Shown here: positions 6,438-14,217 of the stretch, piece after piece | Layout: every line of letters starts with the position of its first letter | Numbering within the stretch: the stretch's first letter is position 1 | Assembly: GCA_046704565.1 (NCBI GenBank) | Contig: JBJKRP010000093.1 | Span: 1-18,950, forward strand | Direction of reading: 5' to 3' | From: FEN-1297 sp046704565 | GTDB taxonomy: Bacteria > Bacteroidota > Ignavibacteria > Ignavibacteriales > Ignavibacteriaceae | DNA length: 18,950 bases | Program-made: the position numbers and the translations under genes | Notes under the pieces: model-generated | The model's input: only the letters and a program-made list of their open reading frames with translations | The model's database searches: none | What the model was told of the DNA's origin: nothing

Positions 6438-9338
6438 TTAAGATACCGTCTCTTCAATATAATCAGAAATCGGGTTACAACTGCATACCAGTTTCCTGTC
6501 GCCGTAAGCATTATTTATCCTGCCAACGCTCGTCCAGAACTTATTCATCTTAAGCCAGGGTGCCGGGAACGCTGCCTTTTCTCTTGAGTATTTATGATTC
6601 CATTCATCAGCCATTACGCTTAAAGCCGTATGCGGCGAGTTTTTAAGTACGTTATCGTTAATATCCGCAGCGCCGTTCTCGATTTCTTTCATCTCATTAT
6701 AAATCGAAATCATCGCATCGCAAAACCTATCTAGTTCTGGTTTAGATTCACTCTCCGTCGGTTCAACCATCAAGGTACCGTGAACAGGAAATGAAACTGT
6801 AGGCGCATGGAACCCGTAATCCATCAATCTCTTGGCAATGTCCTCAACTTCTACCTGGGCAGTCGCTTTGAAACCTCTCATATCGAAAATCAATTCATGA
6901 GCTACTCTTCCTTTTAAGCCTGCATAAAGCACCTTGAAGTATGGTTCTAATTTTGCCTTGATGTAGTTTGCATTCAGAATAGAAACGATGGAAGCGTTTT
7001 TTAGTCCATTAGCACCCATCATCTTAATATAAGCATACGAGATTACCAAAATGTCTGCGCTCCCCCACGGCGCAGAAGAAACTGCATGGATTCCTTTTTC
7101 ATGTCCGAGGTTTATTACCGGATGTGTTGGAAGGAATGGTACAAGATGCTTTGCTGCTCCAATCGGTCCCATGCCCGGTCCGCCTCCTCCATGAGGTATG
7201 CAGAATGTTTTATGCAGATTAAGATGACATACATCAGCGCCTATTTCAGCCGGGCTCGTTAACCCTACCTGCGCATTCATGTTTGCGCCGTCCATATAAA
7301 CCTGTCCGCCGTTCTCGTGAATGATCGAACAAATTTCACGGATATTTTCTTCAAACACTCCGTGAGTTGATGGATATGTTATAAGAAGCGCAGCAAGCTT
7401 ATCTTTATTTTCCCTGACCTTCTTCTCCAAATCATTTATATCTACGTTGCCATTCTCATCGCAGTTTACAACAACTACTTTCATCCCAGCCATTACAGCA
7501 CTGGCAGGGTTAGTTCCATGTGCAGAAGATGGAATTACAACAATATTTCTATGATGCTCGCCTTTGCTATGTAAATATTCTCTGATGACCATCAGTCCGG
7601 TGTACTCGCCCTGAGCTCCGGAGTTTGGTTGAAGAGAGATTGAATCAAAGCCTGTAATTTCACAAAGCTGTTTCTCTAATTCCTTAAATAAAAATTGATA
7701 GCCTGCAGCCTGTTCCACCGGCGCAAAAGGATGAAGACCGGCGAATTCCTCCCAGGTAATACCTATCATTTCCGTTGTTGCATTCAACTTCATTGTGCAG
7801 GAGCCAAGCGGAATCATCGAATGAACTAGCGACAAATCTTTATTCTCAAGCCGCTTCATGTATCGAAGCATTTCCGTTTCCGAATCATAGGTATTGAATA
7901 CCGGGTGCTGAAGGTATTTGCTTCGGCGTTCCAGACTTTCAGGGAAGCTGGTATTTAAATCATCTTTAATCGTACGAAAATTCTCTTCCGAAATTTTCTG
8001 ATTAGATGCTTCCTCAAAAATTGAAATTATTTTTTCAACGTCCGCGAGCTCAGTCTTTTCATTTAATGAAATACCAATCGCATTATCTGTGAAGTATCTA
8101 AAGTTTACGGTCTTAGCCTCTGCCAGGCTTCTAATTGATTTAATTTCTTCTTTAGATTTAGCTTCAAAAGAAATTCTTAATGTATCAAAGTAGTTCTGGT
8201 TAGTCTGATTAAATCCTAATTTCCTTAAGGATAAGTCAAGTAGCTTCGCCAGTTTATTAATTTTTTCAGCAATTGCCTTTAATCCGTCAGGACCATGATA
8301 AACAGCGTACATGCCTGCAATAACAGCAAGCAGAACCTGCGAAGTACAAATATTGCTTGTAGCTTTCTCTCTTCTTATGTGTTGCTCTCTGGTCTGAAGC
8401 GCCATCCGGTAAGCATGATTTCCCTGTGCATCAACGGAAACGCCTATAATGCGTCCAGGAATTTGTCTTTTAAATTCCTCCTTAGTTGCAAAGTAAGCCG
8501 CATGCGGTCCGCCGTAACCCATAGGAACTCCGAAACGCTGAGTATTTCCAACGACAATATCTGCACCGAATTCACCCGGTGGGGTTAATAGAGTAAGACT
8601 AAGTAAATCTGCCGCTACTACAACTAAAGTATTATTTTGATGAGCACGCTCGACGGACTTTTTGTAATCGTAAATCTCGCCGCTGTCAGCCGGGTATTGA
8701 AGCAGCATTCCAAAAATCTGTTCACTGAATTCAAGCTTTGTATGGTCGCCGATCAACAGTTCGATACCAAATGGTTTCGATCTTGTTTTCAAGACGTCAA
8801 TTGTCTGTGGATAGCACTCTACGGACACAAAAAAGATGTTCGCGTCTGCAGATTTTCTTAACGAATAGAGCATTGTCATCGCTTCTGCAGCGGCAGTTCC
8901 TTCATCGAGAAGAGACGCGTTGGCAATTTCCATACCGGTTAAATCTATTACCATTGTCTGGAAGTTAAGTAATGCTTCGAGCCTTCCCTGGGAAATCTCT
9001 GCCTGGTAAGGAGTATATTGTGTGTACCAGCCGGGGTTCTCCAAAATATTTCTCTGGATAACAGCCGGAGTTATCGTAGGATGATAGCCCATGCCAATGT
9101 AAGATTTGTATATTTTATTTTTTGAAGCCACCTCTTTAAGGTGCTCAAGAAATTTGTATTCGCTTAAAGGCTCGTCCAATTCCAATTCTTTCTTTATTCG
9201 AATATCTTTTGGGATTGTGGCATCAATTAATTCTTCTAAGCTATTAACTCCGATTGCCCGAATCATCTCTTGGATTTCTTCGGCGTTTGGACCAATGTGT
9301 CTGTTAACAAATTGATCAGGATGATTAAAGTTATTCAT
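6438..9338 (-). CDS. gcvP: Glycine dehydrogenase (decarboxylating), GcvP
   Basis: From the ATG at 9338 this is a 966-residue P-protein, the usual length of the single-chain form in which both halves are fused. It decarboxylates glycine with pyridoxal phosphate and passes the aminomethyl group to the lipoylated H protein of the glycine cleavage system. The N terminus (FVNRHIGPNAEEIQEMI) is canonical; the cofactor lysine is K710 in NLHKTFCIPHGGGGPGMGPIG. Other family blocks are GMGYHPTITPAVI, YTPYQAEISQGRLEALLNFQT, SMIPLGSCTMKLNATTEM and the IVVIPSSAHGTNPASA segment. A GTG at 9404 would add 22 residues absent from the family, so it was rejected. The gcvT and gcvH partners are not in the window. 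It follows rnc after a terminator-like hairpin, so is likely its own transcription unit. Confidence 0.96.
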   Translation of the reverse strand: MNNFNHPDQFVNRHIGPNAEEIQEMIRAIGVNSLEELIDATIPKDIRIKKELELDEPLSEYKFLEHLKEVASKNKIYKSYIGMGYHPTITPAVIQRNILENPGWYTQYTPYQAEISQGRLEALLNFQTMVIDLTGMEIANASLLDEGTAAAEAMTMLYSLRKSADANIFFVSVECYPQTIDVLKTRSKPFGIELLIGDHTKLEFSEQIFGMLLQYPADSGEIYDYKKSVERAHQNNTLVVVAADLLSLTLLTPPGEFGADIVVGNTQRFGVPMGYGGPHAAYFATKEEFKRQIPGRIIGVSVDAQGNHAYRMALQTREQHIRREKATSNICTSQVLLAVIAGMYAVYHGPDGLKAIAEKINKLAKLLDLSLRKLGFNQTNQNYFDTLRISFEAKSKEEIKSIRSLAEAKTVNFRYFTDNAIGISLNEKTELADVEKIISIFEEASNQKISEENFRTIKDDLNTSFPESLERRSKYLQHPVFNTYDSETEMLRYMKRLENKDLSLVHSMIPLGSCTMKLNATTEMIGITWEEFAGLHPFAPVEQAAGYQFLFKELEKQLCEITGFDSISLQPNSGAQGEYTGLMVIREYLHSKGEHHRNIVVIPSSAHGTNPASAVMAGMKVVVVNCDENGNVDINDLEKKVRENKDKLAALLITYPSTHGVFEENIREICSIIHENGGQVYMDGANMNAQVGLTSPAEIGADVCHLNLHKTFCIPHGGGGPGMGPIGAAKHLVPFLPTHPVINLGHEKGIHAVSSAPWGSADILVISYAYIKMMGANGLKNASIVSILNANYIKAKLEPYFKVLYAGLKGRVAHELIFDMRGFKATAQVEVEDIAKRLMDYGFHAPTVSFPVHGTLMVEPTESESKPELDRFCDAMISIYNEMKEIENGAADINDNVLKNSPHTALSVMADEWNHKYSREKAAFPAPWLKMNKFWTSVGRINNAYGDRKLVCSCNPISDYIEETVS

Positions 9339-9353
9339 AAGATTAAAAATCTT
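9339..9353 (-). promoter_or_regulatory. Hairpin abutting the gcvP start codon
   Basis: On the coding strand AAGATT, three T residues and AATCTT form a 6-bp stem ending directly at the gcvP ATG. A possible ribosome site (GGAAG) lies on its upstream edge and partly within the stem, so the structure could limit initiation. It is small and AT-rich, so may be chance. Confidence 0.3.
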
Positions 9354-9410
9354 CCTTGAAATGAAATTAAAATTTAATGATGAAAAATAAGGAAAGTTTA
9401 GCACCTAAAA

Positions 9411-9437
9411 AATGAAAATTGCTCATTCATTTTCATT
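9411..9437 (-). terminator. Terminator-like hairpin overlapping the rnc stop codon
   Basis: AATGAAAAT (9411-9419) and ATTTTCATT (9429-9437) are perfect 9-bp inverted arms around a 9-nt loop. Read on the minus strand the stem is followed directly by a run of six T residues, the layout of an intrinsic terminator. The stem is AT-rich and so weaker than a typical one. It spans the rnc stop codon and would end the fatty-acid operon before gcvP. Confidence 0.45.
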
Positions 9438-10205
9438 AAAAATCTTTATGAGAGCCATGTGCGCAGCGTTCTGTTCTGCCGACTTTTTATTTCTGCCGGT
9501 GCCGGTGCCGTATTCAACACTTCCAATCCTAACTTTAATTGTAAACAGCCGGTTGTGCTGCGGACCCTCTTCCTTTATAACCATGTAAAGCGGATTATCC
9601 ATCTTATGTGCCTGAGTATATTCCAGCAACTGGCTTTTGAAGTTTTCATCTACAAGATATATTCCCTCTTTTACGTTCGGCTCAATCAGAATTCTTTTAA
9701 TAAATTCCTTTGCCGGCTTTAACCCGTTATCCAGATAAATAGCCCCTATCAGGGCTTCCAGCGCATCCGAAAGCACAGTCCTTGATCCGTTGGTAAAATT
9801 ATTTGAAAGGTTTTTGCTTATTAAGAGGAAGTTTTCAAGACTTATTTCTTCAGCAGCGTCTGCCAATGAAGAACGGTTTACTATCTTCGCTCTTACTTTC
9901 GTAAGAAAGCCTTCATCCTTGTCGGAGAATTCATCAAACAAATATTCCGCAACTGCAAGGCTAAGAACCGAATCACCTAAGAATTCAAGACGCTCATTAG
10001 AGACTTTGTATAAATCGCTTGTTTCGAGGAATGACCTGTGCATTAAAGCCTGGATAAAATATCCCCTGTTCTTAATACTGAATCCGATCATTTTCTCAAG
10101 CTCTGCAAATTTCTGTGGAGTTAGTATCCGGGAGATTTCTTTGGTTTTATTTTTCTCGGCTCGCTGTTTTAGTTTTTCAAACAGCCAATGAGTAAGCTTA
10201 CCCAA
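9423..10205 (-). CDS. rnc: Ribonuclease III
   Basis: The 260-residue protein has the two expected domains. The endonuclease domain (about 32-180) carries the signature NERLEFLGDSVL (70-80) with acidic residues E71, E74 and D78, and the second metal-binding pair D147/E150 (SDALEALIGAIYLD). A C-terminal double-stranded RNA-binding domain (about 187-257) ends in GRNKKSAEQNAAHMALIKI. It cleaves double-stranded RNA in rRNA maturation and mRNA processing. The start is TTG at 10205, placed a few bases after a GAGGAA ribosome site that overlaps the fabF stop; the first in-frame ATG would cut into the domain. Only 2 nt separate it from fabF. The fabF-rnc neighbour order is common in many bacteria. Confidence 0.95.
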   Translation of the reverse strand: MGKLTHWLFEKLKQRAEKNKTKEISRILTPQKFAELEKMIGFSIKNRGYFIQALMHRSFLETSDLYKVSNERLEFLGDSVLSLAVAEYLFDEFSDKDEGFLTKVRAKIVNRSSLADAAEEISLENFLLISKNLSNNFTNGSRTVLSDALEALIGAIYLDNGLKPAKEFIKRILIEPNVKEGIYLVDENFKSQLLEYTQAHKMDNPLYMVIKEEGPQHNRLFTIKVRIGSVEYGTGTGRNKKSAEQNAAHMALIKIFNENE

Positions 10206-10207
10206 AA

Positions 10208-11455
10208 CTATTCCTCAAACTTTTTAAATAGCAGCGAAGCATTATGTCCCCCGAAGCCGAATGTATTGCTAATAGCGCTCCTAATAGTTCTCTTAGTCGC
10301 TTTGAGCGGACTGTAGTTTAAATCGCATTCCGGGTCAGGATTGGTTAAGTTAATTGTCGGAGGCACAACGTCATTATAAACCGCAAGTACTGCAGCAATT
10401 GCTTCAACGCCGCCTGCAGCGCCAAGCAAATGCCCAGTCATTGATTTTGTCGAGCTAACAATCAGCTTGTAGGCATGCTCGCCAAAAACATTTTTTATAG
10501 CCATTGTTTCATTAACATCGTTGTATGGAGTCGATGTTCCGTGAGCATTTATATAATCAATATCCTTAATTGAAAGTCCGCCGTCTTTTATCGCTGCATT
10601 CATAGATCTAACTGCGCCTTCCCCGCCCGGTGAAGGAGCTGTAACGTGATGTGCGTCGGCAGTCAAGCCTATTCCTATCATCTCACAATAAATTTTTGCA
10701 CCTCGATTTTTTGCATGCTCAAGTTCTTCAAGCAAAATAATACCGGCACCTTCACCCATTACGAATCCATTCCTGTCTTTATCGAATGGACGGCACGCTT
10801 CAAGATACCTGTCGTTCCATTTCGATAATGCTTTCATTGCACTGAAGCCGCCTATTGACATCTCCGTAATCGCCGCTTCAGAGCCGCCGCTAAGCATTAA
10901 GTCGGCGCTTCCCCGCTGTATCAGCATAAACGCATCGGCAATTGAATGAGACGAGGTTGCACAAGCAGATGTTGTAGCATAATTCGGTCCCTTCAATCCG
11001 TACCTTATTGAGATTTGTCCGGCAGCGATATCCGAAATCATCATTGTAACAAAATATGGACTGATAATGCGCGGGCTTTTAGCTTCAAGGTAATTCCAAT
11101 GCTGCTGCTGGTTCGTTTCCATTCCGCCGATGCCGCTGCCGAAAATTACACCGAAGCTCTCCCTGTTGACCGTTTCAAGGTTTAATTGCGAATCATATAA
11201 AGCCATATCCGCCGAAGCTACAGCATACTGGGTAAAAGGGTCCATCCTTTTAACCGATTTTTTATCTATGAATTTTTCCGGTTCAAAATTCTTTACTTCG
11301 GCAGCAAACTTTGTTTCAAAATTCGTAGCATCAAATTTAGTTATTGGAGCTACCCCATTCTTTCCCTGGAGCAGATTATCCCAAAATTTTTCAACTCCAA
11401 TACCGATTGGAGTAACTGCACCGAGTCCAGTAACAACAACTCTCCTTTTATCCAT
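10208..11455 (-). CDS. fabF: Beta-ketoacyl-ACP synthase II, FabF
   Basis: This 415-residue protein is a full-length elongating condensing enzyme. It carries the Cys-His-His triad C165 (TTSACATSSHSIADAF), H305 (NAHGTSTPYND) and H342 (KSMTGHLLGAAGGVEA), and the C-terminal Gly-rich loop NTFGFGGHN. It condenses malonyl-ACP with an acyl-ACP, with loss of carbon dioxide, to extend the chain by two carbons. The triad with two histidines separates it from FabH-type enzymes. The ATG at 11455 is preceded by GGAG six bases upstream. It lies 116 nt after acpP, a gap that contains a GC-rich hairpin, and is directly followed by rnc. Confidence 0.97.
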   Translation of the reverse strand: MDKRRVVVTGLGAVTPIGIGVEKFWDNLLQGKNGVAPITKFDATNFETKFAAEVKNFEPEKFIDKKSVKRMDPFTQYAVASADMALYDSQLNLETVNRESFGVIFGSGIGGMETNQQQHWNYLEAKSPRIISPYFVTMMISDIAAGQISIRYGLKGPNYATTSACATSSHSIADAFMLIQRGSADLMLSGGSEAAITEMSIGGFSAMKALSKWNDRYLEACRPFDKDRNGFVMGEGAGIILLEELEHAKNRGAKIYCEMIGIGLTADAHHVTAPSPGGEGAVRSMNAAIKDGGLSIKDIDYINAHGTSTPYNDVNETMAIKNVFGEHAYKLIVSSTKSMTGHLLGAAGGVEAIAAVLAVYNDVVPPTINLTNPDPECDLNYSPLKATKRTIRSAISNTFGFGGHNASLLFKKFEE

Positions 11456-11517
11456 AATTAGCTCCGGAGAAATAATAATACAATGTTCTATTTAAGAAGT
11501 TTAATAGGAAAGGTAAA

Positions 11518-11540
11518 GCCGGCTGAATAAATCCGCCGGC
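11518..11540 (-). terminator. Attenuator-like hairpin between acpP and fabF
   Basis: GCCGGC occurs at 11518-11523 and 11535-11540, a self-complementary 6-bp GC stem with an 11-nt loop, in otherwise AT-rich intergenic DNA. On the coding strand it is followed by TTTACCTTT, a loose T-rich tail. It could be a partial terminator that keeps acpP mRNA more abundant than fabF, or a 3' stabilising end for an acpP transcript. Confidence 0.4.
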
Positions 11541-11571
11541 AGTTCGCATTGCGATTGATTCCGATAGACTC

Positions 11572-11805
11572 CTAATTTACTTTTTCCTTCAGGTACCTTA
11601 CGGCATCACCGACTGTACCGATTTTCTCTGCATCTTCATCGGGAATGGAAATCTGGAATGCACTTTCAAAGCCCATTACCAGTTCAACAATGTCCAACGA
11701 ATCAGCACCGAGGTCGTTTGTAAACGACGCTTCCGGTGTTATCTGGGATTCCTCAACACCGAGCTTGTCAATGATGATTTCTTTTACCTTTGCCTCAACG
11801 TCCAT
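11572..11805 (-). CDS. acpP: Acyl carrier protein
   Basis: The 77-residue acidic protein has the ACP four-helix layout and the phosphopantetheine attachment site GADSLDIVELVMG, with the modified serine at S36. It carries the growing acyl chain through every step of fatty-acid synthesis and serves PlsX and other acyltransferases. The start ATG at 11805 has a clear GGAG ribosome site with a 5-nt spacing, one of the best in the window, which fits a highly expressed gene. It sits between fabG (47 nt upstream) and fabF, the classical order. Confidence 0.98.
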   Translation of the reverse strand: MDVEAKVKEIIIDKLGVEESQITPEASFTNDLGADSLDIVELVMGFESAFQISIPDEDAEKIGTVGDAVRYLKEKVN

Positions 11806-11852
11806 ATATTCTCCTATTTAGTTAGAGTTAATTGATTAATTATTTTCTTTAT

Positions 11853-12596
11853 TTACATTGCCATTCCGCCGTCAACCGGAATTACCTGACCTGTCAGATA
11901 ATCAGAATCGCTTGATACTAAGAACGTAACAACCTTTGCAACATCCTCCGGCGTTCCGATCCTTTTAACCGGTATTAAGTTTATTATCGCTTCCTTCTGC
12001 TTGTCACTCAACTTATCCGTCATGTCGGTAGAAATATAACCTGGTGCAACAGCATTCACGTTTATGTTTCTTGAAGCAAGTTCCTTTGCTGCAGACTTTG
12101 TGAATCCTATTACTCCTGCCTTCGATGCAACATAATTTGCCTGACCGGGATTGCCAATCAGTGCTACAACCGAAGATACATTTACTATCTTTCCGTAACG
12201 CTGACCAACCATCGGCTTAACAGAAGCCTTTGTATAGTTAAAAACACTTTTCAAATTGGCGGAGATAACTTTATCAAAGTCTTCTTCACTCATTCTTAGA
12301 AGAAGATTATCCTTAGTTATTCCGGCGTTGTTTACTAAAATATCTAAACCTCCCAACTTTTCCAAAGTAAAACTTACAGTTTTTTCGGCATCGGAAAGAC
12401 TTGCAGCATCAGCCTGGAGACCGAATATTTCAACTCCGGGTTTTCCAGCCTCTTCTTCAATTTTCTTAGCCGCTTCTGCTGAACTGTGATAGGTAAAAAC
12501 TACGCTGCAGCCGTTCGCTGCCAGCTCATAAACAATTGCCTTGCCTATTCCCCTGGTTCCGCCGGTTACTATTGCTCTCTTTCCTTTTAGTCTCAC
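11853..12596 (-). CDS. fabG: 3-oxoacyl-ACP reductase FabG
   Basis: This 247-residue short-chain dehydrogenase reduces beta-ketoacyl-ACP to the beta-hydroxy form with NADPH. It has the cofactor-binding TGGTRGIG (11-18), the NNAG motif (89-92), the active-site Asn in ANLKSVF (N114), and the catalytic Ser-Tyr-Lys with S142 (or S141), Y155 and K159 in the NVSSVVALIGNPGQANYVASKAG region. The C terminus GQVIPVDGGMAM is the classical FabG ending. It starts at GTG (12596), whose bases overlap the stop codon of the upstream DUF3109-like gene (GTGA), so translation is likely coupled. Confidence 0.97.
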   Translation of the reverse strand: MRLKGKRAIVTGGTRGIGKAIVYELAANGCSVVFTYHSSAEAAKKIEEEAGKPGVEIFGLQADAASLSDAEKTVSFTLEKLGGLDILVNNAGITKDNLLLRMSEEDFDKVISANLKSVFNYTKASVKPMVGQRYGKIVNVSSVVALIGNPGQANYVASKAGVIGFTKSAAKELASRNINVNAVAPGYISTDMTDKLSDKQKEAIINLIPVKRIGTPEDVAKVVTFLVSSDSDYLTGQVIPVDGGMAM

Positions 12597-13177
12597 GCTA
12601 CTTCCCTTTCTTCCTTTGAATCCAAATATTCTTTCCGGTACTCTTCAAGCTCTGCAAATCCGTCTTCCCCGAAAAAATGTTTCAATTCTTCCTCGCATGC
12701 CTCATAAATAGAACGCGAAGGGACAGGACTGGCATTGCATGTTTTTAATCTGTCGATATGTTCATCATCGATTGTAAGTGCGCCTTCAAAAATTGTTAGA
12801 GGAAACAGCACACAGTAAATCGGCTTGTATTTCCATTTGTGAACGCCTTCTTTAATCGCAAGCTTTTGAAGAGTACACAAGCCGTCCTTATCAAGGAAGG
12901 CACATTTGTGGTTATAAAGCTCTGTTCCTACCGCAATGCCCGATTCAAAATCCTCGTCTTCTTCCGGCGGCTCAAACCATTTACTTACATCTTTGGTTTG
13001 GGATTCATCCATCATAGGTAAAATTTTATCTTTTATTCCGATGATCAGGTCGTATTCTTTTTTATCCGTATAAACGCCGTACCAGCAGCATTCACCCGAA
13101 CACTTGCACTGGAAATTAAAGGTAAAGATTACCGGGTCGATCATTATTCCTTTAATAGTTTTGGGAAACTTCTGCAT
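12593..13177 (-). CDS. Cysteine-rich DUF3109/YkgJ-like protein in the fab operon
   Basis: The 194-residue protein has nine cysteines in a pattern seen in DUF3109/YkgJ-type metal-binding proteins: CKCSGECC (24, 26, 30, 31), KCAFLDKDGLC (92, 101), KPIYCVLFPL (122), C147 and C161. The DGLC...KPIxC spacing resembles the DUF3109 consensus, giving probable zinc or iron(-sulfur) coordination. There is no signal peptide or membrane segment, and the C-terminal third is highly acidic. It starts 2 nt after fabD and overlaps fabG by 4 nt, so it is tightly embedded in the fatty-acid operon. The biochemical function of the family is unknown to me. An inner ATG at 13144 (residue 12) is a possible shorter start. 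Any link to lipid synthesis rests on position alone. Confidence 0.75.
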   Translation of the reverse strand: MQKFPKTIKGIMIDPVIFTFNFQCKCSGECCWYGVYTDKKEYDLIIGIKDKILPMMDESQTKDVSKWFEPPEEDEDFESGIAVGTELYNHKCAFLDKDGLCTLQKLAIKEGVHKWKYKPIYCVLFPLTIFEGALTIDDEHIDRLKTCNASPVPSRSIYEACEEELKHFFGEDGFAELEEYRKEYLDSKEEREVA

Positions 13178-13179
13178 GA

Positions 13180-14094
13180 TTAAATATATTTCTCCACATC
13201 AGAATATTTATCAATTGATATACACCTTACATCCGGATTTATTCTCTTTACCAATCCTTGAAGAACTTTTCCGGGACCGACTTCGTAGAATTCATCAATT
13301 CCGTTGGCTATCATATTTTTAACTGTCTCTTCCCAGCGCACCGGTGATGTTACCTGCTCGAAAAGATTTTTCTTTATCTCTTCTTTCCTTGTCGTAGGTG
13401 ATGCACTGACATTTGCATATACAGGAAATTTAGCATCATAAACCGGAGTTCCTTCCAGTTCCTTTGCTAAGATTGTCTTTGCCGGCTCCATCAAAGGAGA
13501 ATGGAATGCGCCGCTTACAACTAATTCTTTCACTAACTTAGCGCCGGATGATTTGCAAATCTCCATAGCCTTTTTAACACCATCAACCGAACCGGAAATT
13601 ACAATTTGTCCGGGCGAATTAAAATTAGCACATTGAACAATCCCGGTTGAAGAAGCTTCATCGCAGCAGTCAGCAACTTTATCCGGCTCCAAACCAACAA
13701 CAGCAGCCATTGTACCTGGCTTTTCGATTCCAGCCTGCTGCATTGCCTTGCCTCTTGCTCTAACCAATTTTATTGCATCATAAAATTGGATTGCACCGGA
13801 ACTAACAATTGCAGAATATTCTCCGAGAGAATGTCCTGCTGCTGCAACCACCTGTAGTGTTCGCATTATGCTTGCAAGAACAACACTGTGAAGAAAAATA
13901 GCCGGCTGGGTAAACTCCGTCTGCTTAAGCTCCCCTTCGGGACCATTAAACATGATATAAGATAAATTGATTCCCAGTGCATCGTCTGCAGTTCTTATCA
14001 TTTCATTTGCTTCGACAGAATTATCGAAAAGGTCCTTAGCCATTCCAACATACTGCGAACCCTGACCGGGAAATAAAAATGCTTTCTTAGACAT
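13180..14094 (-). CDS. fabD: Malonyl-CoA:ACP transacylase FabD
   Basis: The 304-residue protein moves malonate from coenzyme A to ACP. It has the N-terminal FPGQGSQ loop (8-14), the nucleophile S89 in GHSLGEYSA, R114 in the VRARG segment that binds the malonyl carboxylate, and the catalytic His H198 in GAFHSPLM. Its length and motif order fit bacterial FabD. It begins at ATG 14094 after a 123-nt gap, the largest in the fab cluster, which holds a possible promoter. The stop is 2 nt before the DUF3109-like gene. Confidence 0.97.
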   Translation of the reverse strand: MSKKAFLFPGQGSQYVGMAKDLFDNSVEANEMIRTADDALGINLSYIMFNGPEGELKQTEFTQPAIFLHSVVLASIMRTLQVVAAAGHSLGEYSAIVSSGAIQFYDAIKLVRARGKAMQQAGIEKPGTMAAVVGLEPDKVADCCDEASSTGIVQCANFNSPGQIVISGSVDGVKKAMEICKSSGAKLVKELVVSGAFHSPLMEPAKTILAKELEGTPVYDAKFPVYANVSASPTTRKEEIKKNLFEQVTSPVRWEETVKNMIANGIDEFYEVGPGKVLQGLVKRINPDVRCISIDKYSDVEKYI

Positions 14095-14120
14095 TATTCA
14101 AATTCGTTTTTATTCAATCG

Positions 14121-14148
14121 ATTCTATAATTATAAATTTAAATATCAA
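14121..14148 (-). promoter_or_regulatory. Possible internal sigma70-type promoter before fabD
   Basis: On the minus strand TTGATA (14148-14143) and TAGAAT (14126-14121) are spaced by 16 nt, each one mismatch from the sigma70 consensus. The start site would fall about 20 nt before the fabD ATG. The region is AT-rich, so chance matches are likely; the long gap between fabH and fabD is the main support. Confidence 0.35.
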
Positions 14149-14217
14149 TTCTCAACATGAATTCCCAACAGCGCATCTTTACATGCAACCATACCTTCAT
14201 GCATCAGTACTCATGTT

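Noticed and set aside
9339..9404. 22-residue N-terminal extension of gcvP from a GTG at 9404
   Set aside because: The extension is Phe/Asn-rich, not found in GcvP proteins, and the canonical N terminus begins at the ATG at 9338.
9790..10191. 133-codon open frame on the + strand
   Set aside because: It lies wholly antisense to rnc, whose motifs are intact; its Ser/Arg/Lys-rich product shows no family features.
11130..11495. 121-codon open frame on the + strand
   Set aside because: It is the antisense of the fabF N-terminal half, which carries clear conserved motifs; the product looks like a mirror translation.
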